From the NCBI GenBank assembly GCA_002348825.1, contig DEBN01000080.1, positions 1 through 11,879 on the forward strand: 11,879 bases of DNA, written 5' to 3'. Numbering within the stretch: position 1 is the first letter of the stretch; each line of letters begins with the position of its first letter. The DNA comes from Gammaproteobacteria bacterium UBA2955 (GTDB lineage: Bacteria > Pseudomonadota > Gammaproteobacteria > Pseudomonadales > Azotimanducaceae). The position numbers and the translations under genes are program-made. Positions 1 to 6,206 of the stretch are shown in pieces. The notes under the pieces were generated by a model, which saw nothing but the letters and a program-made list of their open reading frames with translations, was not told the origin of the DNA and did no database searches.

Positions 1-489
1 AATCTTTTACCCAACGTACGCGGTTTAGCTGGCCCCTTTGGCTGTTTGAATCGGGCTCGTTACGGTATTGCGTGGGGCGCTATGGGCGCTGCAGAGGCGT
101 GTTGGCATGCTGCGCGCAGTTACACATTAGATCGCCAACAGTTCGGTCGGCCCTTGGCTGCAAATCAACTTGTGCAGAAGAAACTGGCCGATATGCAAAC
201 AGAAATCTCCCTTGGGCTCCAAGGGTGCTTACGCATGGGCAGAATGTTCGACGACGGTACGTTGCCGATAGAAAATATTTCGCTGATGAAACGCAACAAT
301 TGTGGAAAGGCCTTAGAAATTGCTCGGGTTGCTCGTGATATGCACGGTGGCAACGGTATTTCCGATGAATATCCGGTTATGCGCCATTTGATGAACCTAG
401 AAACGGTTAATACCTACGAGGGCACACACGATGTGCACGCGCTGATTCTGGGTCGAGCGCAGACCGGTATTCAGGCGTTCACGGGCTGA
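1..489 (+). CDS. gcdH: Glutaryl-CoA dehydrogenase, C-terminal part (5' end outside window)
   Basis: This flavoprotein oxidatively decarboxylates glutaryl-CoA to crotonyl-CoA in lysine, hydroxylysine and tryptophan breakdown, passing electrons to electron-transfer flavoprotein. The frame is open from base 1, and 162 residues are visible of the roughly 390 usual for the family, so this is the C-terminal helical half of an acyl-CoA dehydrogenase fold. Diagnostic stretches are [42 protein letters not shown] and [20 protein letters not shown]. The Glu of TYEGTHD (codon 418-420) matches the catalytic base, Glu370 in human GCDH. The match to glutaryl-CoA dehydrogenases is much closer than to generic acyl-CoA dehydrogenases. 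The TTG at 46 is internal, because homology continues upstream of it. The gene ends at TGA 487-489. I see no convincing terminator in the 125 bp before gacA. The 5' truncation is caused by the window edge and is not a biological one. Confidence 0.93.
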   Translation, partial: NLLPNVRGLAGPFGCLNRARYGIAWGAMGAAEACWHAARSYTLDRQQFGRPLAANQLVQKKLADMQTEISLGLQGCLRMGRMFDDGTLPIENISLMKRNNCGKALEIARVARDMHGGNGISDEYPVMRHLMNLETVNTYEGTHDVHALILGRAQTGIQAFTG

Positions 490-614
490 AAAACGGAACT
501 GGTCTACACTTCTGAAAAAAAGTGCTGAAAATGCCGTGAGTTTTTGCCCTAACGGGTTGTTAAAGCGGCGCTTTATATCTAGCTTTGGCCTCTGAGTGCA
601 ACATAGGGTGGGCT

Positions 615-1355
615 ATGATTAAGGTGGCGATAGCCGAGGGTCAGCGGCTGATTCGGGAAAGCCTGGCGACACTTGTCAACGGGTTGAAAGGTTGTGAGGT
701 GGTGGGCGTTAGCGCAACCGGCGAGAGCGCTATTAAGCTGGTTAAAGAGCATCAGCCACACGTTTTGTTGATGGATATGCTGTTGCCAGGGTTCGGCGGT
801 CTGGAAGTGCTGCAGCGAATTGCGGCCGCGGATTTAAGAACCGAGACAATTGTTCTTGGCAGCGTGACAAAAGCGGTGATGCCAACACAGATGCTCCAGG
901 CGGGGGCAAAATCCTTTCTAACAAAGGGTGTTTCCTCAGAGGAACTTGGCCACGCCATTCGTAAGGTCTTCGCTGGTCAGCGTTATGTTTCCGAGTTCAT
1001 CGCCCAACGCATCTTAAACGCCTCGCTGGGATACAGCGAAAGCAATCTTATTGCCAAACTTACGCGGCGCGAATTTCAAGTTTTACTAATGCTGTTGGAT
1101 TGCCAGAAGGTTAACGAGATCGCAAGGTCGCTGCATTTGTCGCCGAAAACGGTGAACAGTTATCGTTATCGCTTGTTCGAAAAGCTGGATGTAAAGAGTA
1201 ACGTTGAACTTGTTTTGTTTGCCGTGAAGAACGGCATTCCAACACCGGGTTTCGATACCGAGGAAGTATCGCGACGGCGGCGTCCGCTCAAAAATACTCC
1301 AACTATGGCCGTTGCTGAGGAAGATAAGGTTTTCCTTGTAAGCGACTCTGAATGA
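615..1355 (+). CDS. gacA: GacA/UvrY-type response regulator with an atypical receiver
   Basis: This is a NarL/FixJ-family response regulator, the partner of the GacS/BarA kinase in the Gac/Rsm global pathway, acting as a cytoplasmic DNA-binding protein. The ATG at 615 is chosen because the receiver begins there (MIKVAIAEG) and an AGGGTGG ribosome site lies just upstream; a TTG at 585 would only add unrelated residues. The receiver spans about residues 1-120, with phospho-acceptor Asp54 in LLMDMLLPG and Lys103 in FLTKG. A LuxR-type helix-turn-helix spans about 150-210, with QKVNEIARSLHLSPKTVNSY nearly identical to GacA proteins. The acidic pair that binds Mg2+ (DD in VLVVDDH) reads Glu8-Gly9 here, and the switch Thr/Ser position is Gly81. 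At 246 residues it is about 30 longer than UvrY (218), owing to a C-terminal tail containing four Arg. Its position before uvrC supports GacA orthology. I am sure of the family but less sure that phosphorylation works normally. Confidence 0.92.
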   Translation: MIKVAIAEGQRLIRESLATLVNGLKGCEVVGVSATGESAIKLVKEHQPHVLLMDMLLPGFGGLEVLQRIAAADLRTETIVLGSVTKAVMPTQMLQAGAKSFLTKGVSSEELGHAIRKVFAGQRYVSEFIAQRILNASLGYSESNLIAKLTRREFQVLLMLLDCQKVNEIARSLHLSPKTVNSYRYRLFEKLDVKSNVELVLFAVKNGIPTPGFDTEEVSRRRRPLKNTPTMAVAEEDKVFLVSDSE

Positions 1356-1505
1356 CGGTTGATTTGTTGGGTCAAAGATTAAATTCGACAAGTTGCAGCG
1401 TCTTTGGCTGCCGAGTTAGTGGGAACGATTTGGGACCTCTGTTGAATCGAAGAAATTAGAGCCTTAAGTCAGACTGCATTAAGTATTTACCAGTGCAGTG
1501 GCCGG

Positions 1506-1557
1506 GCGCTGAGAAATCCCAGCGTGGTTACGTTAATCTAGCCACCGAAGGCGCTGG
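1506..1557 (+). promoter_or_regulatory. Inverted repeats in the uvrC leader that could pair in alternative ways
   Basis: Three segments compete. CGCTG (1507-1511) can pair with CAGCG (1520-1524). CCAGCG (1519-1524) can instead pair with CGCTGG (1552-1557), which lies 10 bases before the uvrC ATG. Between them TGGTTA (1525-1530) and TAGCCA (1539-1544) form a stem with one G-U pair, extending the second structure. The two pairings exclude each other because they share 1520-1524. The segments are seen in the sequence. That they form in RNA or control uvrC is inference. Confidence 0.3.
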
Positions 1558-1567
1558 CTCCGGAACC

Positions 1568-3379
1568 ATGGCATTTGACTCCGAAGAATTCCTCAAAAAC
1601 TTGACGACGAAACCAGGGGTTTATCGTATGCACGATGCTGCAGGTAAAACCCTGTACGTCGGTAAGGCGAAAAACCTGCGGAATCGAGTGACCAGCTATT
1701 TCCGCGCTAAAGGTTTGCAGACCAAGACCATGGCAATGGTCGCTAAAATCGAAAGTATCGAGATCACCGTTACCGCCAGCGAGACCGAGGCGTTGCTGTT
1801 GGAACAAAATCTGATAAAGGCTCAGCGACCTCCATACAACATCACACTTCGAGACGATAAGTCTTATCCATTTGTGCATATTTCCGCGGATCATGAGTTT
1901 CCGCAACTTCGCTTTCACAGAGGCAGCAAAGGTAAAACCGGCCAGTACTTTGGTCCGTATCCGTCAGCTTCCTCGGTAAGGGACAGCCTAAATCTGCTGC
2001 AGAAGCTTTTTCGCGTGCGCCAGTGCGATGATAATTTTTTTCGCAACCGTTCCAGGCCATGTTTGCAGTACCAAATCCAGCGCTGCAGTGCGCCGTGCGT
2101 GGGTAAAATTTCTGCCGCAGATTATCAACAGGATGTGGACCTAGCCGCTCTGTTCTTACAGGGCAAGAGCGCTAATGTAATGAAGGTCTTCCAGGACAAG
2201 ATGGAGCAATCCTCGGGGCGGATGGATTACGAGAAGGCGGCTCAGTATCGCGATCAGATCAGTCATTTGCGCAGAATTCAGGAGCGCCAGTACGTTCACG
2301 GAGAAAAAGGTGACGTGGATGTTTTCGCGCTTGCGGAAGATGCCGGTCGCTGTTGCATTCAAGTGCTGTTTGTTCGAAACGGGCAGTTGCTGGGCCAGAA
2401 GAGCCACCACATTAGCAACGATCTGGGACTCGATACGGCGGCGCTGCTACAGGCCTTTTTATCGCAATATTACTTGGGCGGCGAGCAGTACGAACTGCCT
2501 CAAACCATAATTGTTTCCGATCACAGCGCCGAATTCGATATTTTATGCAAAGCTTTAGAGCAACGCGCAGAACGCAAAATCCAGCTGTCGAAAGCATTCC
2601 GCGGCCAACGCGCGCGATGGTTGGCGCTGGCGGCCGACAATGCCGCGGTGAATTTGCAGGCAAGGGTCGCGGCTCGAAGCCAAATGAAAGCTCGATTTGG
2701 CGATCTCCAAAGTGTGCTTTCGTTACCTCATAGTCCGCAACGGCTCGAGTGTTTTGATATCAGTCATACCATGGGAGAGGCGACGGTAGCCTCCTGTGTA
2801 GTATTTGACGACAGTGGGCCCCTGAGTTCCGACTATCGGCGTTTTAATATAGAAGGCGTTATCGGTGGCGATGATTACGCCGCCATGGAACAGGCACTCA
2901 CCCGTCGGTATGAACGATTGAAAGATAGCCAGGCGCAACTTCCAGATCTTTTAGTGATCGATGGTGGCATGGGGCAGGTTAGACGAGCTCTGCAGGTGCT
3001 GGCCACATTAGACCTGGATCAAGAAATTAATGTGTTAGGCATTGCCAAAGGTCCCGACAGAAAGTCCGGTCTGGAACGGTTTTTTTTGGGGACAACGGCT
3101 GTCCCTATTGACGGACGTTCTCCCGCTGCGCATCTCTTGCAGCATATTCGCGACGAAGCACATCGATTTGCAATCACCGGTCATCGGCAGCGTCGGGCCA
3201 AAGCGCGCAATCAATCCCAGCTGGAGGGCGTGGCAGGAGTGGGTGCAAAAAAACGTCGCCAACTGCTGCTGCACTTTGGCAGTATTGGCGCTATCAAAGG
3301 AGCGAGCATTGAGGAGCTTTGCAAGGTCAAAGGCATAAGCAACTCGATCGCGTCTGAAATTTATAAGCACTTTCATTGA
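1568..3379 (+). CDS. uvrC: UvrABC excinuclease subunit C
   Basis: UvrC makes both incisions around a DNA lesion after UvrA/UvrB loading in nucleotide excision repair. I chose the ATG at 1568 because MAFDSEEFLKNLTTKPGVYR matches the family N-terminus and gives 603 residues (E. coli has 610). The GTG at 1493 would add 25 non-conserved residues. The GIY-YIG nuclease for 3' incision covers about residues 14-93, with PGVYRM and LYVGKAKNL. Cys153, 165, 173 and 177 match the four Cys reported to hold an Fe-S cluster in E. coli UvrC. The UVR motif that binds UvrB lies at about 203-238. The RNase H-like 5'-incision domain carries Asp397 (FDISHTMGE), Asp436 (GGDDYAAM), Asp465 (VIDGG) and His538 (ITGHR). 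Helix-hairpin-helix motifs close the protein (553-603). The ribosome site is weak (CCGGAA). pgsA follows after 12 bp, so the two are probably cotranscribed. Confidence 0.98.
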   Translation: MAFDSEEFLKNLTTKPGVYRMHDAAGKTLYVGKAKNLRNRVTSYFRAKGLQTKTMAMVAKIESIEITVTASETEALLLEQNLIKAQRPPYNITLRDDKSYPFVHISADHEFPQLRFHRGSKGKTGQYFGPYPSASSVRDSLNLLQKLFRVRQCDDNFFRNRSRPCLQYQIQRCSAPCVGKISAADYQQDVDLAALFLQGKSANVMKVFQDKMEQSSGRMDYEKAAQYRDQISHLRRIQERQYVHGEKGDVDVFALAEDAGRCCIQVLFVRNGQLLGQKSHHISNDLGLDTAALLQAFLSQYYLGGEQYELPQTIIVSDHSAEFDILCKALEQRAERKIQLSKAFRGQRARWLALAADNAAVNLQARVAARSQMKARFGDLQSVLSLPHSPQRLECFDISHTMGEATVASCVVFDDSGPLSSDYRRFNIEGVIGGDDYAAMEQALTRRYERLKDSQAQLPDLLVIDGGMGQVRRALQVLATLDLDQEINVLGIAKGPDRKSGLERFFLGTTAVPIDGRSPAAHLLQHIRDEAHRFAITGHRQRRAKARNQSQLEGVAGVGAKKRRQLLLHFGSIGAIKGASIEELCKVKGISNSIASEIYKHFH

Positions 3380-3391
3380 GACAGGGAAAGA

Positions 3392-3988
3392 GTGAATCTA
3401 CCAAATATAATTACCTTGGCGCGTATCTTATTGGTACCTATTTTTGTGCTGATTTACCTCTTGCCGGGTAGCGCCACATATGTTTCCGCGGCGATTCTTT
3501 TCGCCCTCGCGGCAGCCACAGATTGGCTCGATGGGTATTTGGCTCGACGCTTAAATCAAACTACTCCGTTCGGTGCATTCCTGGATCCCGTGGCCGATAA
3601 GTTGATCGTTGTGTCTGCCTTGGTAGTTCTGATGGCCGAGCACTCAACAATTTGGCTGACGTTGCCGGGGCTGATTATCGTTGGACGAGAAATTATGATC
3701 AGTGCGCTGCGTGAATGGATGGCGGAAATGAACAGCTCCGTTACCGTGGCCGTCAGCGTCCTTGGTAAGGTCAAAACGACCTTGCAAATGGTAGCAATTG
3801 CCGTGTTGTTAGCTATACCTCCCGAATCTACCTCTGTGATCGTGTTTATGGGGTACAGCTTATTGTACGTCGCGGCACTTATGACGCTTTGGTCTATGTC
3901 TCTTTATCTGCAAGCGGCTTGGCCGACCCTGAAGCAAGGTATTGAAACAGCAAAGGGCGCAAGGGCGTCAGATGAGCGCAGCCGATAG
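3392..3988 (+). CDS. pgsA: CDP-diacylglycerol--glycerol-3-phosphate 3-phosphatidyltransferase
   Basis: This inner-membrane enzyme joins CDP-diacylglycerol and glycerol-3-phosphate to give phosphatidylglycerol phosphate, the committed step to phosphatidylglycerol and cardiolipin. The start is GTG at 3392, preceded by AGGGAAAG. The protein opens with MNLPNIITLARILLVP, a hallmark N-terminus. The CDP-alcohol phosphotransferase signature is complete: Asp44, Asp47-Gly48, Ala51-Arg52, Gly61, Asp65 and Asp69. Several hydrophobic helices follow, and the 198-residue length is slightly longer than E. coli PgsA (182), with a short polar tail. It lies 12 bp after uvrC and very likely shares its transcript. 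It stops 7 bp before the 3' end of an oppositely oriented tRNA-Cys gene, so there is no room for a dedicated terminator between them. Confidence 0.97.
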   Translation: MNLPNIITLARILLVPIFVLIYLLPGSATYVSAAILFALAAATDWLDGYLARRLNQTTPFGAFLDPVADKLIVVSALVVLMAEHSTIWLTLPGLIIVGREIMISALREWMAEMNSSVTVAVSVLGKVKTTLQMVAIAVLLAIPPESTSVIVFMGYSLLYVAALMTLWSMSLYLQAAWPTLKQGIETAKGARASDERSR

Positions 3989-3995
3989 CGGGAGA

Positions 3996-4069
3996 TGGAG
4001 GCTGAGGCCGGAATCGAACCGGCGTTAACGGAGTTGCAGTCCGCTGCATAGCCACTCTGCCACCCAGCC
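3996..4069 (-). tRNA. cysT: tRNA-Cys, anticodon GCA
   Basis: The minus strand reads a 74-nt cloverleaf with encoded CCA. The acceptor stem GGCTGGG pairs with CTCAGCC (one G-U), the anticodon arm CGGA-CTGCAAC-TCCG places GCA in the loop, and the T arm contains GGTTCGATTCC. It charges cysteine and decodes UGC/UGU. In E. coli the pgsA-linked tRNA cluster including cysT runs in the same direction as pgsA. Here a single tRNA-Cys faces pgsA, which suggests a local rearrangement. Confidence 0.97.
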
Positions 4070-4080
4070 CTCGCGAGGGC
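4067..4080. repeat. 14-bp perfect palindrome at the tRNA-Cys 5' end
   Basis: GCCCTCGCGAGGGC is a perfect inverted repeat. Its left three bases are the first nucleotides of the tRNA, and the rest lies in the probable 5' leader. In the precursor RNA it could compete with the acceptor stem, or it may be a GC-rich start region. No function is shown. Confidence 0.6.
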
Positions 4081-4082
4081 GC

Positions 4083-4112
4083 ATTCTAGCTACGGCAAAG
4101 GTTGAATGCCAT
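4083..4112 (-). promoter_or_regulatory. Candidate sigma70 promoter for tRNA-Cys
   Basis: On the minus strand ATGGCA (4107-4112, 4 of 6 to TTGACA) and TAGAAT (4083-4088, 5 of 6 to TATAAT) are separated by 18 bp. Transcription would start near 4076, a few bases before the mature 5' end at 4069. The region after the -10 box is GC-rich (GCGCCCTCGCG), as in stringently controlled stable-RNA promoters. This is a visual consensus match only. Confidence 0.42.
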
Positions 4113-4165
4113 GGCTAGGGCACATTTTGTTTCGAGAATTGTTTTTGTAGTAGGGGGAGTGTGGC

Positions 4166-4597
4166 ATGTTAGGTACAGATGCAAAGGCGAATCCCGAAGG
4201 CTTTGTTCAAGGCTTTAATGACAATGCGTTCCACCGCTACCTTGGCCTGCAAGTGGCCGAACAGCGCATCGATTACGGGCGCCTGCGTTTGCAGCGAAAT
4301 GCGTCTACGCCCACGGGTATCGGCGGCAGCGTGCACGGTGGCGTCATCGCCACCATGATCGATATGGCGGCAGTTGTGGCGGTTTTCAGCGATTTGCCGG
4401 ATTCCGGCGCCCCTGCGGGGACTGCGGATATGGCGGTGACCTATCTACGCCAGGCTCACGGCACCTGGGTGGACGCTGAAGCCAGCGTAATTAAACGCGG
4501 GCGTCAGCTGTGCACTGTTGAGGTGAGTGTGGTGAACGACGAGGGGGTGCTGTGCGCGCGTGGGCGAGTTTTGTATGCCATGCGCAGCGGCGCTTAA
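4166..4597 (+). CDS. PaaI-family hotdog-fold acyl-CoA thioesterase
   Basis: This is probably an acyl-CoA thioesterase of the hotdog superfamily, 143 residues, cytoplasmic. The ATG at 4166 follows a good AGGGGGA ribosome site. The family signature is GSVHGGVIATMIDMA, with HGG at 57-59 on the central helix and Asp66 in the position of the catalytic acid in PaaI-type enzymes. The later stretch DMAVTYLRQAHGTWVDAEA is the usual substrate-tunnel strand pattern, followed by the VIKRGRQLCTVEVSV strand. The substrate (aromatic or medium-chain acyl-CoA) cannot be told from sequence. A neighbouring catabolic operon would help, but none is present; the closest acyl-CoA gene is gcdH, 3.7 kb away. It converges with the yaiI-like gene and leaves a single base between the two stop codons. 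Confidence 0.85.
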   Translation: MLGTDAKANPEGFVQGFNDNAFHRYLGLQVAEQRIDYGRLRLQRNASTPTGIGGSVHGGVIATMIDMAAVVAVFSDLPDSGAPAGTADMAVTYLRQAHGTWVDAEASVIKRGRQLCTVEVSVVNDEGVLCARGRVLYAMRSGA

Positions 4598-4598
4598 T

Positions 4599-5054
4599 TC
4601 AGGGTTTCGAAGGTACTCTCGCGAGAATGCGGTCGAGCCCGTTGGCAAATTTTTGTACGATTTTTTTGTCGAGGGCGGGTGGGCCTCCGCTCGGCTGACC
4701 TAGGTCACGCCTGTATTCGGCGTTGGCTCGTCGGCGTAATGCCTCTTTGATGTTTTCCTTATCGTAGAGCGTGCCTCGGGGATTCAGGGCTATCCCATCG
4801 TTGTCGATAACCGCTGCCGCGAGTGGTATGTCGGCGGTTATGACTAGGTCATGTTTTTGCATGCGTGCAATGATGGTGTCGTCGGCCACATCAAATCCTT
4901 GGGCGACCTGCACGCTTGAAATAACTGTTGAAGGCGGCACGCTTACGAAATGATTAGCGACGAAAACGGTAGGTATTCTCTTACGCTCGGCAGCTTTGCA
5001 GATGATTGTTTTAATCGCCTTTGGGCAAGCATCTGCGTCAACCCATATATTCAT
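4599..5054 (-). CDS. yaiI: YaiI/YqxD family (UPF0178, DUF188) protein
   Basis: This is a conserved bacterial protein of unknown function with a PIN-like nuclease fold. The ATG at 5054 is chosen because MNIWVDADACPKAIK is the exact family N-terminus and gives 151 residues (E. coli YaiI has about 150). An ATG at 5075 would add seven unrelated residues and has no ribosome site. Acidic residues expected to line the pocket are visible: Asp6 and Asp8 (VDADACP), Asp58-Asp59 (VADDTI) and Asp75 (VITADIPLA). The C-terminal part has the family stretch RRRANAEYRRDLGQPSGGPP. No biochemical role is established for the family, although metal-dependent RNA or DNA cleavage would suit the fold. It converges with the hotdog thioesterase gene, with one base between stop codons, so their transcripts must overlap. 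Confidence 0.93.
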   Translation of the reverse strand: MNIWVDADACPKAIKTIICKAAERKRIPTVFVANHFVSVPPSTVISSVQVAQGFDVADDTIIARMQKHDLVITADIPLAAAVIDNDGIALNPRGTLYDKENIKEALRRRANAEYRRDLGQPSGGPPALDKKIVQKFANGLDRILARVPSKP

Positions 5055-5111
5055 AGAGAGGTCCCGTGTGTGCATACATAGAATTGATCGTAATTTCGAT
5101 ACGCTGCTGCG

Positions 5112-5327
5112 GTGAAAGATAATTCATTCTCAGCGTTATTCCTTGATCTCGCGATTTTCTTTGGCTCAATATTGGGGTTCGTCGCTGGTTTTTTGCTGTT
5201 CAGCTGGTTATTGCCGCCAAGTCGCGACCCCTATCTGTTTTGGCCGCTGTTCCTGATATTTCTGTTTTTGTTTTCACGCTTAATTAAATGGGCTCTGGGT
5301 AAAAAGCGACGGGGTCCCCGTGGCTAA
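5112..5327 (+). CDS. Small two-helix membrane protein, unknown function
   Basis: I do not recognise this 71-residue protein. It starts with GTG at 5112 and has two strongly hydrophobic segments, about residues 9-33 (rich in Phe, Gly and Leu) and 41-60 (WPLFLIFLFLF). They are joined by a short Pro-Ser-Arg-Asp loop and followed by a basic tail (KKRRGPRG). By the positive-inside rule the C-terminus should be cytoplasmic, making a hairpin with both ends inside. No clear ribosome site precedes the GTG, and promoter elements are not evident in the 57-bp gap to the divergent yaiI-like gene. The length, the amphipathic layout and the lack of a competing frame favour a real gene, but it could be spurious. 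Confidence 0.55.
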   Translation: MKDNSFSALFLDLAIFFGSILGFVAGFLLFSWLLPPSRDPYLFWPLFLIFLFLFSRLIKWALGKKRRGPRG

Positions 5328-5385
5328 GGATTAAATAACTGCTGTTTCCCGATTAGCTGACCCAAGTGCTCGCAACAGATTTAGT

Positions 5386-6084
5386 TCAGAGCGCGTAGTC
5401 AGCCACTATCGGATTGAAGCTGCCGAACGCCATAATTTGATCGTCCAGAAAAACGTTAAGTTGGCGCAGGCTGTCATAAGCGTCTTTGCTGGCCCAGAAG
5501 AACGGGTGGCTCTCAGCATATTCGGATGAATGGCTCCTATTGGTGGCGAGCAACGGCGAGGAAAACTTATTTGCGCAGTCCCGCAAACCGGCTTTTGCCA
5601 GGGGTTTGAACTGATCTTCGGAAGGTTTGCTCCAAGTGCGTATGAATCCGCGCTGACGTTTTTGAGCGCTCGGCGCATTATCCGCGAGGTGGCCTGCAAA
5701 AATCACCTGCTTAGGCAGTTTTTTCGCGAAGAAGCTGCTTGCTCGACCCAGTTCCTGCACCATCTCCATTGCGGAATCCATGGTGACCGAGGTCCATGGA
5801 TGAACATCGAGCAGGTGCAAATCATCCAGCCCCGGTTTGCTGAAGCTGGCGACCACGCCACCAGACGTTAGCGACATTGTGGAGCGCAAGCGGTAGCCAT
5901 TGGTACCGCTGGCAAAGAGCACGCTTTGTTTCCCGTGATGCTGTGCCGAGTGAATCAGCAGGCCGTTAACGTGGTCTGGCAGGGGCGCAGGATCTTGGAC
6001 AAATGCAAAATCCGCGCGCAGGAAACCCGCCAAATAGGGCCAGGCTGCCGGATTGTTTTGCATGTTCCAGGAAACGACGCGCAT
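5386..6084 (-). CDS. Endonuclease/exonuclease/phosphatase-fold protein with degenerate active site
   Basis: The 232-residue protein begins MRVVSWNMQNN, the first strand and Asn (Asn7) of the EEP superfamily (exonuclease III, DNase I, inositol phosphatases). It ends FNPIVADYAL, resembling the terminal SDHxPIVADF motif. Between them, DFAFVQDP sits where the metal-binding Glu of the LQE motif is expected but has Asp31. LLDVHPW (His95) looks like the central His strand, and VIFAGHLADN stands where GDFN occurs. The terminal Asp-His pair is replaced by Gly221-Ser222-Phe223. The fold is therefore probably kept while ordinary hydrolysis looks doubtful. No signal peptide or membrane segment is seen, so it is likely cytoplasmic. 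The ATG at 6084 has no clear ribosome site. The substrate is unknown, and the neighbours, a small membrane protein and a GST, give no hint. The EEP assignment rests on N- and C-terminal motifs and is moderately sure. Confidence 0.68.
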   Translation of the reverse strand: MRVVSWNMQNNPAAWPYLAGFLRADFAFVQDPAPLPDHVNGLLIHSAQHHGKQSVLFASGTNGYRLRSTMSLTSGGVVASFSKPGLDDLHLLDVHPWTSVTMDSAMEMVQELGRASSFFAKKLPKQVIFAGHLADNAPSAQKRQRGFIRTWSKPSEDQFKPLAKAGLRDCANKFSSPLLATNRSHSSEYAESHPFFWASKDAYDSLRQLNVFLDDQIMAFGSFNPIVADYAL

Positions 6085-6147
6085 GCAAAGTTTATGCGGC
6101 CTTAGTGGCTGCGTGTCAACTATGGCGGTACACCGTTTGTGTCAATC

Positions 6148-6176
6148 TTGAAAAGTGACGGTTTGGCGGCTACTTT
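6148..6176 (+). promoter_or_regulatory. Weak candidate promoter upstream of the GST gene
   Basis: TTGAAA (6148-6153, 4 of 6 to the -35 consensus) and TACTTT (6171-6176, 3 of 6 to the -10 consensus) are 17 bp apart. They lie about 30 bp before the GGAGG ribosome site at 6197. The spacing is ideal but the -10 match is poor, so this is only a candidate. Confidence 0.28.
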
Positions 6177-6206
6177 CCCTGCGTTAAATACTATTTGGAG
6201 GAAGGT

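Noticed and set aside
516..534. CACTT/AAGTG inverted repeat after gcdH as a terminator
   Set aside because: The stem has only five pairs, the run inside the loop is A rather than T, and no T-tract follows.
1395..1411. GCAGC/GCTGC hairpin after gacA as a terminator
   Set aside because: It is a five-pair stem with no T-run downstream (CGAGTTAG), so there is no support for intrinsic termination.
1493..1567. GTG start giving a 25-residue longer UvrC
   Set aside because: The added residues match nothing in UvrC, and the family N-terminus begins at the ATG at 1568. This stretch is better read as a structured leader.
3996..4165. Integrated element at the tRNA-Cys gene
   Set aside because: tRNA genes are common integration sites, but no integrase, repeated tRNA 3' end or composition shift is visible next to it.
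5310..5320. CGGGGTCCCCG palindrome at the end of the small membrane protein gene
   Set aside because: The single-base centre cannot form an RNA hairpin loop without losing pairs, and the repeat is encoded by the Gly-Pro-Arg tail codons. It is likely coincidental.
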